Source of the DNA: Aspidapion aeneum
Taxonomy: Eukaryota; Arthropoda; Insecta; Coleoptera; Brentidae
Assembly: GCA_963576565.1 (NCBI GenBank)
Contig: OY755048.1
Span: forward strand, 3,354,501 to 3,418,500
Direction of reading: 5' to 3'
Length of the DNA: 64,000 bases
Shown here one piece after another: positions 18,842 through 29,145 of the stretch. Under the pieces are notes generated by a model. It ran no database searches. It was not told where the DNA came from and was given only the letters and a program-made list of their open reading frames with translations. Numbering within the stretch: position 1 is the stretch's first letter; each line of letters starts with the position of its first letter. The position numbers and the translations under genes were made by a program.

Positions 18842-20722
18842 ACATACCCAAGTAACATTTCTTTATTTATAGCAGAAGCTAAAAGGTTGCCAGCGCCTTT
18901 CCTTAAAACCATTAGTTTCAATGTTTGGTCGCTAGCACGTTCCCATTACCCTTATATACCCCTTAGACCTCCTAAATGGGACTCCCCAATTGGTGGTGGC
19001 AACCTATGTATTAAACTCACTATAAAACCATAAGAAATAAACTCCAGCTTCGCCCTCTAGCGGTTCCACCAGTATAGAACCTTTTAGAGCCTAAAGCTAT
19101 TATGCCAGGTTCTAAAAGCAACTCAGAAACGTCCTCTATCCTATTATAAAACTAGATTCGGTACCAAATCCTGGCGATTCTGTTGAATACCATAATACCT
19201 TTAGAGTAAAGAAGTTTTCCTATAAAAGCTATGGCGATATTTTAGATTCACAATGGCTATATATAATAATTTAGGTCACAAAATTGCCAAAAATGTCAAA
19301 GTCCCAAAATTATTTTATCACATAAAAATATACCGAGTTTGTCGTTTGTTGATGATCAAATTGCCTGCCAGATTTATTTTTCTAATAAAATCGTATCTGA
19401 AAAGCTCTCAAAACAAGTGCGCCAGCTCAAGAATGCTTTTTAATACTTTTTTGATAACAAAATAACAAATATTTAAAATTAAAAAAAAATCATTTACACT
19501 ATTCACCATTAAAAAAGTCTGTTTAGTTTACATAAATCAAAATTAAAGTAAAATTATTATTAAAAAACACTGCTTAAACGACTAGATAAATATTTTCTCT
19601 TTACAATATTTTTTTAATAAATTTATATACGCCATTATGGTTTTATAGTGGTCACTTGGTTTTATTTGTTACTGTATCGCAACAAGAATTTTTTAGTGCC
19701 CTTATGAAACCCACAAAAAAGAACAATGTAAACATAGTCAACATAACTTCACTTAAATTTTTTGTTTTTAAAGTGTTTAAAAGCATATAATTCAACACTT
19801 AAATGTTTTTTATCGTGCAATTTCGACACAACCGAGAGGGCGAGTGCAATGATATTCGTTGTGCCTGCAGGTTGGAGGGCAACCTCTTATATTGGCCGTC
19901 TAAACAGGCCTTATCTAGGCCTAGGTGTCCAACCCAGGAGGACGGAAACTGTACAATTATTAATTATTGGACTTTAATTAATCAATCTTGCAATAGGTAG
20001 GTACCAATCTGTACCTAGGTATATCTACTATTTTTACAAGAAATGACTAAAAAAATAAAACACGAAAGTATTTACTTCTGTTAGAACCCTTAAGGAAACA
20101 AGGTTTTATATGGCCGCCTATTTAAATAATATGTAATATACAGCTATGGGTAACTATAAATACAAAAGAATTAAGATTACCTTTAAGCCTTCCTATAAAA
20201 CCTTTTTAAAATGCCTAAAAGGAATGACAAAAACCAAAAGTCTAAAGTTTATATTTACCACTCTTAAAAACCTTAAGGAAACTAGGTTCTATATGGCCGC
20301 CTATCTAATCATATTTACTTTTAAACTACTGGTAACTATAAAAACAAAAGGATATAAGATAACCTTTTAGCTCTATTATAAAACACTTTTGTGATGACCT
20401 AAAGTAATAAAAAAAACTAAATGACCAAAGTTTATAATTATTTCTTTTTAAAAACTTTAGGTAAAATGGTTTTATAAGACCATCTTTATAAATCAGAAAT
20501 CAATAAAACCAAAAGTATTTAAAAGGAACAGAAGGAATATGAGTTTTATTATACTCCCTTTATAAATCACTTTTTGGTTGTATAACACCCCTTTAGGTAA
20601 TAGGCAATATAAATTACCTTTATGTAGCCAAATTGATCCTAAAACCCATAACAGCACCCTCTAAATAACCTAGGAACCAAATTAATAAAACCTTGAGTGG
20701 TAATAATGTTACTTGGGTATGT
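18842..20722. mobile_element. 1.88-kb element with ACATACCCAAGTAACATT inverted ends
   Basis: The left end ACATACCCAAGTAACATT at 18842 is exactly inverted at 20705-20722. The interior has no convincing frame but contains decayed tandem units of about 185 bp (20090-20640). No clear target duplication is seen, so the class is open. Confidence 0.6.
20090..20640. repeat. Tandem repeat, about 185-bp period, three decayed units
   Basis: The phrases CCTTAAGGAAAC(A/T)AGGTT with ATATGGCCGCCTAT occur at about 20088 and 20272, and a decayed version (CTTTAGGTAAAATGGTTTTA) at about 20455. Each is followed by AACTATAAA and CTATAAAAC phrases. Confidence 0.65.
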
Positions 20723-21995
20723 ACAAATGGATAGGGCAATAACTGGTATGTACAATCTTTTTTGGATTTAATGTCGGTGTACCCTGGATAAAGGCATGTT
20801 TCTTGGTACACTGTATAGATTTAAAATTGTATTGGTTCTACTGTTGGTCGTAGCTGCGCCGTGACTTAGGAGTGACTGTTTTGTAGACTGTATAAAGGCA
20901 ACCGATACTTTATGATTTCGACCCATTTTTAAATGTATATATTGTGCTTTAATAGACTAAAAAGATCTACAAGATCGAAAATCACAAAACCGATTTTTTC
21001 ATTTTTATTTTCTACAATATTTTTTGTTTTTGACAAAAGTTTGTGATAATACACCTATTTGTGCCTTTAACATGTTATAATTTTCAGGGGCGTGCGGTAA
21101 AATTTGAGACAAGGGAAGCAATTTTTTAAAAACTTATTTGTATTTTTCTATCGTTTTTAGTTATCTGTAAACTTTAATTTCTTGTTTTAGCCTACCATTA
21201 TTTATGATACCTATTTATCTTTTCATTAAAACTTTCTAAAGAAAACTTTTTATTAATCAAAAAACACACTATACAATCACACAACTGTAACGGCCGTTGC
21301 AATATCCTTTACCGAAACCGCAATGTGATATTAGTATGTAAGTAATCAAACAGACTGCTTATTTCAAGGATAAAGGGCGCGACTGAACACTCGCATTGGC
21401 CTGGCATGCATTGACCCCCCCCACTATGTTTTACATAATGAAAGACGCAATTGTATCTGCCGCGTAGAGCGCGAGGAGCCAGCGGTTGTCGAAGAAGCGA
21501 CGCTACTCTCGGGTCAAATCAGACTTACAGTTAATGAATTCTTATTTGTTTTGCGTACGACAAAGAAAACTGCTTATAAGGTTGTCGTTTCTTATACGCC
21601 CTTCTATTATATACAAATAGGTATATAACATAAGATGCCTCTTTTCTAGTGCATAGGTACGAGCAAAATATATTACTTCTGATACAGTATTCCCACTTCT
21701 ACAGTTCTGGCGCTAATTAGGTCAAGTTTTAATAGTGAACTATTAACATTTTATTTTTATTATGTCTGATTTCAATGTTTCCCGCTTACATGGTAATTTT
21801 TTATAGTCAAAATAATGATTTTTATTATATTTTTATATTTTTATATAAATGATGGCTCATTTTTACCCGAAAATGCCCAAGTTTTGAAAGCAGTTCTTTT
21901 TAAACAGTGGTAGTTTTTTGTTAAAACGTCTACTTTTGATAATGTAAAAAAATTAACATCTTACTATGGAAAAATTTGCTAGGAATAAAATGTAA
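20723..21995. other. No gene seen
   Basis: AT-rich sequence. CAGGGGCGTGCGG at 21088 resembles a hAT end but has no partner here. A more GC-rich patch at 21360-21520 shows no coding frame. Confidence 0.5.
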
Positions 21996-24435
21996 CAGTT
22001 GCGACTCGTCAGATGAGGCAAGGCGCCTCACCAACTTAAAAAAAAAACTAAAGTAAATTTTAAATTATATGTCAAGCTTTTTCGCCCTCTTTGCTACTTA
22101 AACTTTGTGTTGTTTCATGAAATGAATAAATAAACTGAATCGTCTCATTTCGGTCGCCTAGCGCCTTCAGCAATCTCCAGTCATTCGCAACTCGCCCGCT
22201 TGACTGCCTGCATGTGTAGGTGAGGCTATTATAAAAGTCGTACATTTGTGTGCACCAGCATGCCACGCTGGCCTTACATAATTTAAAGCACAAAACCCTT
22301 AGTTTTTTGTTTTACTAGAATGTTTTTAACAATATAATATGAAATAATAAAATATTTCAAAAAAATATTTTTCTCTGCATAAACTTGGCTTTAGAATTCG
22401 CTAAATTTTGGGTTTTCATGAGGCGGCGGGAAGCTCCGGTTCAGTCACGCTGTGGGTGGTCATATCGCCTCCGGTCCACAGCACGTGGCGGAAAATTATT
22501 GAGGTCGTTCGAAGACTAAAAACTCTATAATGCGAATCTATCAATTAAATAAATCGCTGTTAAGATTTTGTCGCATCCATACAAATTATTTAGTTATTGT
22601 TTTGAGCTTTTATTACATGACATGACAGTGTTGTGTCATTGATAAATGTACCATTTCAACGCCGCAGTAATGTCGAACAGACGGAAAACTTAAAAAATAA
22701 TAGACCAGCGCCAGACTTAAATATTTTAAGTCTAGACAAAAAAAGTGGCAAGGAGTTTTCTCGAAGCTTTCAGAGAAGCTGGTATGATAAGTATGATTGG
22801 ATGAGTGGCAGTGTCTACAAAAAATGACTGTTTTGTTGGCCTTGTTTGTTGATTTTGGATACTTGATGGCTACTCCGATCTAAAAAATTTATCCAGATTG
22901 GCAAAACTTCACTGGATCAAAAGAGCACATTAAAAATTGCTTTTCTCTTAAAATTTGATCTAGAAACATGAATACAATTGAAGACGCCCTTCAAGAAAAT
23001 GCCAGCTATTCAAAAATGATCCATAATGAAAAAGTAAGAAAAAATAGGTTAATATTAACTTAATTAATTGATACCACTGTTTTGTTAGGAAAACAGAAAC
23101 TGGCGTTTCGAGGCCATAATGAATCAGAATCTTCAATAAATCGTGGAAACTTAAAAGAAGTTTTTCAATGCTTGGTACGGCGAAATCCAGATATTAAAGA
23201 ACATATCAAAGACATAGAATCAGTATTTACGGGCCAATCAAAGACAATTCAAAATGAGCTAATATCCATAATTGAAGATTACATAAAAGATTAAATTTTA
23301 CAGGAAATTGCTAAATCCGATGATATATCAGTCATTGTTGATGACACTACCGACATCACGGAAAAATCTCAATAAAGCATAACTCTGCGATTTGTAAATA
23401 AATCTGGTGAAATCACTTCTTCAAATTCAGAGTCTACATACTTATGGCACAAGGTTTTCTCAAAAACTTTGAAAGTTTTGATTCCTTTTTTTGATTTAAA
23501 TTTTTAAAGATATATTTACCACTACTGATATCCTGTCTCAATTTTGCATCACTCAAATTAAAATATGCTGTTCAAGATTTCAAGATCTTAGAAAATATGA
23601 AGTTTTTGAAAATATATTCGAGAAAACTAAAAATATAACAGGAGCTTCAATTGTCCGTAAAAAATCTGAGCAAACTATTTTTAAGGAATATAATTTATTT
23701 ATTATGAAATTTTGGATAATATAACTTTTCAGTTACAAACAAGATTCAAAGATTTGGAAAAATTAGAATTTGTTGCAGTATTACACACCTCCAAGTTTGA
23801 TGACTATTCCAAAAAATTTCCCAAAAAATGTATTGATAGTTTAGAAAATGCATATAAAAAAAGTTTGAGATTAAAAAATTATTTATCAGTAATTTATAAA
23901 GAGGAACATTTTAAGTGCCTAAAAGACTGCCATGAAACTTTAAAAGTAATAATATATATGGGTCTATGTGAAATTTTTAGTGAAACTTTGTAATCTTGTT
24001 TTAGCTATTCCAGTCACACGCGTCACTGCTGAGAGGTCGTTTTCATGTTTAAAAATAATAAAATCTTATTTAAGATCAAAAATGACACAGGATAGACTTT
24101 CCGCGCTAGCAATTTTTTCTATAGAAAAAGAACTTTTACAGACTTTGTATGAAAATGAAAAATTTTACGGCATTATAATTGATAAGTTTGTATTGTTAAT
24201 TACAAACTTTAATTTTTGTGTTTAGATTTAAAGTGAGTACCTAAGTATATCATCTTTGTAGAAAACAAATACTTAATAAAAAAAAAATTCCAGCAAAATT
24301 TTTCGACAATCATGAAAAGGGAAAATTGGAAGAAAAATACATTGCATTTGACCATTATTCCCATTTCATGATGGATTTTTTGTACGTTTTTGGCCTTGGT
24401 GCCTCATCAGTTTTACAAGTCACGAGACGCCACTG
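21996..24435 (+). mobile_element. hAT transposon (2.44 kb) with perfect 8-bp target duplication
   Basis: The left end CAGTTGCGACTCGTCAGATG (then AGGCAAGGCGCC) and the right-end complement CAGTGGCGTCTCGTGACTTG (then GATGAGGCACC) are imperfect inverted repeats. The 8-mer AAATGTAA lies immediately outside both ends (21988-21995 and 24436-24443), the hallmark of hAT insertion. The interior holds transposase remnants in frame order. Confidence 0.9.
22650..24225 (+). pseudogene. Decayed hAT transposase (ZMYM/TTF zinc-finger type)
   Basis: Fragments in order: FSRSFQRSWYDKYDWMSGSV (TTF-type zinc-finger start), TGSKEHIKNCFSL, GKQKLAFRGHNESESSINRG, DISVIVDDTTDITEKSQ (first acidic catalytic region), RFKDLEKLEFVAVLHTSKFD, and the C-terminal dimerisation block LAIPVTRVTAERSFSCLK followed by SYLRSKMTQDRLSALAIFSI. 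Multiple stops and frameshifts separate them, and the middle is shortened. The product would be inactive. The C-terminal block is the best-preserved part and is diagnostic of the hAT superfamily. Confidence 0.9.
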
Positions 24436-24450
24436 AAATGTAAGCAGTTT

Positions 24451-25013
24451 AAAATACTCTGCCAATATATGGGCCCCTAAGCTCACACTAGGTACTATAG
24501 TTATAGTGTACGTGTGAGCTAATATAAATAAAAACTAAAATATATTTTATTCAACTCCGGACTAAATTACCTTTTGTTTGATACCACACAAGCCATGTTT
24601 TCACTTAAACTCAAATTTTTGAAATCTACCCCCACCCTTAAAAAAACAAAAACTAAAATGTATTTTGTTAAACTCCGGACTCAATTACCTTTCGTTTGAT
24701 ATCACACACGCCATTTTTTCACTTAAACTCTAATTTTTGAAATATACCCCCACCCTTTTTTTTTTAAATAAATTAAAATGTTTTTTGTTGAACTCCAGAC
24801 TCAATTATCTTTCGTTTGATGTCACACACGCCATATTTTTCCATAAACTCTAATTTTTGAAATCAACCCCCACCCTTTTATTTGGTTTGTGCTCGGTGGA
24901 TTTTGTTCATTTTTAAATGGGACCATCTCGGCCCAAAACCCAGCCTAGGTACCAAATTTCATTAAAATCGGCCAAGCGGTTTTTGAGTTATGCGCGTTGT
25001 TCGTTACAGACAT

Positions 25014-25048
<35 letters not shown>

Positions 25049-25214
25049 TACAGACAGACAGACAGACAGACAGACGGCGCAACAAAAAAGTTTCAAAATC
25101 ATCTGAAACGCAAAGATATATAAAAATTTTTGAAATCGGAGCAACTTTTTTTTTCTCGAAAAAATTAGGATCACCATAGCTCACACTACTATAGTATAGT
25201 ATATGTGTGAGCTA
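24451..25214 (+). mobile_element. GACA-tract repeat element, copy 4
   Basis: Complete copy from AATACTCTGCCAATATATGG to TATATGTGTGAGCTAA, starting only a few bases after the hAT target duplication. GACA/CATA tract at about 25008-25078. The frames 24917-25123 and 24945-25184 are translations of the tract. Confidence 0.8.
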
Positions 25215-25227
25215 AAATAGCTAAATG

Positions 25228-27040
25228 AAATTACTGCAATAAAATTTAAATCAATATCCATACCGTGCTAAATTTTTCAATAGTAATGTTAATATTTTTG
25301 CAATCTAAATGACCACTGTTTAAAAATAAAACTGTTTAGCATTTTGGTCTTAACTCAAAATAAAATCTTAATCTAAATATTTTGATTTTAAAAAGGTTTA
25401 AGTTTAGTTTTTACCAAAATTTGTGAAAAACAAACGAAGAAAAAAATTTAAAAAAACGGCTTTTTCGATTTTTGTCAGAAAACAATGTTAGTTAAAAAAA
25501 TATAGAATACAAAATTTGTAGAACTTTCTATTACCTATAATTTTTGTATTTAAATGTTTTCAATAGTAGGTCTAGTTTTATTATATAAAACTGCACAACT
25601 TTCTTCAATAACGTACGTAGAAATGAATCCTGAGGACGGTTTGAGCGCGGATCAAAACACAGATATGGACCCTGGGGGGGAAGGTTTATCCACAGATTGA
25701 TACATTTTAATCTTGATTTTTGTGCATAAATCATGTTTTAGGGGTCAATATTTAGTGGTTCTAAGGAGAGTTTCAGTCATTGCCAATAGTTTTCATGCCG
25801 TTACTAATTTTAGTAACTGGTCTATAAATGGTAAAGGGTTATTTAACGTATGAAATAAAAAAACACGTCATAACAAACAATCCTTTGTCATATATTTCTT
25901 CGGCGTTGGTCTTCAATTTAAAAAAAATATCAAAACCACTCTTTAAAAACTGGTAGGCAGGACGACACAATAAGTGACCTGCCTTCCGGAAAATACGGAT
26001 TGCTGTCATTTATACATTACATTTTTTCGACAGATGGATGGTAAAACTGCGTGGTGATCGCTATTTTGCTTATGTGGTGGACCTGGTGCCCTAAATTGGA
26101 CATTGTTAAGAGTTTACCAAACTACTAGGGAATATAAAAAAACTTAACCACCTGAATTTTTGCAGAGAGAGAGAGAACAGTTTAAAAAATTTCAAAATAA
26201 AATTACTGCAATAAAATTTAAATCAATATCCGTCTGTGCTATTTTTTTTCACCGTGTCATTTTTTTTGTATTTCCTGGCAAATTTTTCCATAGTAAGTAA
26301 AACTGTTTCCAGAACTTGGACAGCATTTTGGTGTCAACTCAAAATAAAATCCTAATATAAATATTTTGATTAAAAAAAATTAAGGCTTCTTAAGGACTTA
26401 AAAGGTAAGTTTTTACCAAATTTTGTGAAAAGCAAAATGATATGTGAAAGAAAAAAATAAAAAACTCTTGGAAAATATTGTTATGTAAAAAAATATAAAA
26501 TATATACATAATTTTTGTATTATATTTTTTTAAGTAGGTCTAGTTTTATTGAAAATTGTATAAAACCGCTACCACGCTTAAAAGTTCACCCTATTTCACC
26601 CTAATAACTCGGTATAATTTATTTTTTCTGTTTGCTGCAATATATTTTCTTTCATTACCAATAGTTTTCATGCTGTTACTAATCTTAGTAACTGGTCTAT
26701 AAAGGGTAAAGGATTATTAAACGTATATGAAAAAAAAACACGTCATAAAAAACAATACTTTGTCATATATTTCTTCGGCGTAAGAAGACCAATCAATTTA
26801 CAAAAATATCAAAACCACTCTTTAAAAACCGGTAGGCAGGACGACACAATAAGTGACCTGCCTTCCGGAAAAAACGGATTGCTGTCATTTATACAATACA
26901 TTTTTTCGACAGATGGATGGTAAAACTGCGTGGTGATCGCTATTTTGCTTATGTGGTGGACCTGGTGCCCTAAATTAGACATTGTAGAGAGTTTAACAAC
27001 TACTAGGGGATATAAAAAAAACTTACCGTTTTTATTTACC
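25228..27040. repeat. Direct duplication of about 0.85-0.92 kb
   Basis: 25228-26150 and 26197-27040 share blocks in the same order: ATTACTGCAATAAAATTTAA, CATGCYGTTACTAAT...TAGTAACTGGTCTATAAA, ATATATTTCTTCGGCG, CTGGTAGGCAGGACGACACA and GACAGATGGATGGTAAAACT. Divergence differs between blocks; part of the middle (around 25600-25740) is unique to the first unit. No ORF is conserved between units. Confidence 0.8.
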
Positions 27041-27474
27041 ACGCTACGCAATGTAGGGTTGGGTTATTTTTAAATCCCAAGAAGTAACGTTAACTCGTTA
27101 GCCCAGGGAAATTAGCTTAAAAAAATGGTCCATCTGCGGAATTTGAGGTAACAAGCTTAATTTTTTACTTTATTTTGATGTTCTAATGAAGTATCAAAAA
27201 ATCTCATACTCACCCGTGTGCGTCTTGAGTTTGTTTCTATATATATTTTTTTTCGTACGATCATCCATTTTAGAGATATAGCTTGACGGACCGGGCACGC
27301 GTATTTTTTAATTAGAGGACTTCACCTTAAAGTACCTACTGAGTTTTGAGAAAAAACAATAACATAAAATAAAGATTAATAAATTCCTATAACATAAGAT
27401 ATCATAACATTTCATGTAAAAAAAGGCCAAGTACTCGAAAATGGTATTCCGTAAAAAGAATTAAGATCAAAGTA

Positions 27475-28537
27475 CAGTACAACTTCAGTAGTTCGGACAC
27501 TCGCTAAAACGGACACTCCAGTAATCCGGATTGCTCTATAAACCGGACATTTTTAAAATTTTACTTCTCTACACCGGACGTTAAAACGTTTAGCCAATCG
27601 TGAAAGAACCTAGCCTATATTGCGTGTAAAACTAGCCACTAGCCTAAGAAACAACAAGACGGTTCATATGAAAGCAACATAACAATAATTTTCCTGTCTT
27701 AACAAGTTTCACGCGACGTAATAATTGTAGGCATTTCTGCATTCAGTTTATTCTATTCAGTCGTAAGTATGTACGACACACGTCAGCGATGGCTCCATAC
27801 AAATGGTGCCACAAAACATTAACACTCACCAAAAAATGTGAAATATTGGACAGTCTAGATAAATCCGGAAGTATCCGTCAAACGGCAGCAAATTTTGGAG
27901 TGCCTAGATCCACGATTTTTGATATAAAGAAGAATAAAGACAAAATAAGGAACTTTGTGTCAAAATCATATCAAGGGACAGGTATGCATCTGGGATGTAT
28001 TATTGTTTTTTTACGTTCGCCGATTTTTGCCGGTGTTCTCCAAGTTTATCGCATTTTTTTATACACAGAATTCGAAAAGTGGCAGCAGCAGATAATCCTA
28101 AAGTTGAAGCTGCTTTATACAATTGGTTTTTACAACAACGGCTTACCCAACATACCTGTTTCTTCATATCTTTTAAAAACAAAAGTGAAGCATTTTTATG
28201 AACGCAGAACTCAAAAAGATGTTTTTTTGGCGAGCTCTAGTTGGCTTGACAAGTTCAAGAAACGACACTTTTTAAACTTATGCAGTTTAAGTTATACATA
28301 GGTATGTATGTACCTACATAGGAACATACATTTTTTTTTTAGTTTTATATTTTTATAACATTGGATTGATTTTTTAAGTTTTACATTTTTTTATATAAGC
28401 ACTTTTACGAAATAAAGGTATTTTAGTATGAAATTTTGCGATTTTTATAAAAAAATAAATAGTCACAGTAGTCCGGATACCTCGATAATCCGGCATTGAC
28501 CAGAACGATATGTGTCCGGATTACTGAAGTTGTACTG
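27475..28537 (+). mobile_element. Pogo/Tigger-type element lacking the DDE domain
   Basis: The ends CAGTACAACTTCAGTAGTTC and (complement) CAGTACAACTTCAGTAATCC form 26-bp inverted repeats with two mismatches, with TA on each side. At 1063 bp it is far shorter than a full pogo/Tigger element and keeps only the DNA-binding part of the transposase gene. Confidence 0.88.
27789..28301 (+). pseudogene. N-terminal DNA-binding part of a Tigger/CENP-B-type transposase
   Basis: The ATG at 27789 opens LTLTKKCEILDSLDKSGSIR followed by QTAANFGVPRSTIFDIKKNK, the psq/CENPB-N helix-turn-helix of pogo-group transposases. The second CENPB-type helical domain appears after a frame change: KVAAADNPKVEAALYNWFLQ in one frame, then VSSYLLKTKVKHFYERR and SSWLDKFKKRH in the ORF frame. 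Between them lies a GTATGC...TACACAG stretch resembling a small intron, but no splice I tried restores frame cleanly. No DDE catalytic domain follows. Potentially only a DNA-binding fragment is made, if anything. Confidence 0.8.
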
Positions 28538-28726
28538 TATAGCCAAGTTTTTCAATACACATTTCAAAATAACCTCTAAGACGTCAGACGAACCGTAAGC
28601 GGGATTTTCATAAAAAACGAATTTTCTTGACACTTAATATCTCAAGACACTGGGTGAGCATATAAGATTTTTTGGTACTTTATTAGAACATCAAAAGGAA
28701 GGCATCTGCAAAAATTTAGCCTGTTA

Positions 28727-29101
28727 TAGTTTTTGCAAAGTCAGTTGAACAAAGATAAAAGCGGACCATCGGCATATCCTTTAAAGAAACTGACATGGGC
28801 GGCGGTAGATATACTCATGAAAATTATTTCATTTAATTATGGCGGAAACTAAAGAAATAAAAATAGATAATAAAACTGTCTATTCCTACACCTACAGAAA
28901 CGACACTGATTTATTTTCTAACTCTGCATACTGCCGACTAAATGGGTCCCGAAAAGAACACCTGAAAGCAATTAAAAGCGCATCTCAAAAAAATCTGCCA
29001 ATCAGGTGCCGTCCATCCACCTGGGCTCGGTCGGAAAACAAATTTCATGAAATCGATAGAACCCCGTATTAGGAGTTATTCAAGTGACTTTGCAAAAACT
29101 A
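28727..29101 (+). mobile_element. TIR element, copy 2 (375 bp, carries a small ORF)
   Basis: The ends TAGTTTTTGCAAAGTCAGTT and the complement of AAGTGACTTTGCAAAAACTA are inverted repeats of about 22 bp with TA outside both. The host foldback arm at 3735-3948 lacks it, giving an empty site (TTGTTGCCTTAATTCCGC). It contains an intact 77-codon frame at 28839-29072. Confidence 0.8.
28839..29072 (+). CDS. Small ORF (77 codons) inside the TIR element, function unknown
   Basis: It begins MAETKEIKIDNKTVYSYTYR, ends RSENKFHEIDRTPY and is basic and polar, with no signal peptide or membrane segment. Composition is protein-like rather than low-complexity, and the context ATTATGG fits a start codon. The copy at 727-1476 encodes a clearly related stretch (NDTDLFSNSAYCRLKGSRNE) but has lost the ATG. 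I recognise no family. It may be a captured host exon set, as it fills most of a non-autonomous element. Confidence 0.35.
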   Translation: MAETKEIKIDNKTVYSYTYRNDTDLFSNSAYCRLNGSRKEHLKAIKSASQKNLPIRCRPSTWARSENKFHEIDRTPY

Positions 29102-29145
29102 TACCTTTAATTCCGCTGAGAACGTTTAACTTCCCTGGGCTACGT

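Larger units (their letters stand above)
27099..29142. mobile_element. Foldback element (TAGCCCAGGGAA ends, CGT duplication) hosting two other transposons
   Basis: It begins TAGCCCAGGGAAATTA and ends with the complement (TTCCCTGGGCTA at 29142). CGT flanks both sides (27096-27098, 29143-29145), a 3-bp target duplication. Both arms contain CGGAATT, TTTTGATGTTCTAAT and AAAAAATCT(C/T)ATA...CTCACCC, so the arms are long inverted repeats. Without the two insertions (27475-28537 and 28727-29101) the host is about 600 bp and non-coding. Its right arm also occurs at 3735-3948. Confidence 0.75.

Noticed and set aside
21088..21100. hAT-like terminus CAGGGGCGTGCGG as the left end of the 24435 element
   Set aside because: The end at 21996 fits better: matching subterminal sequence and a perfect 8-bp duplication.
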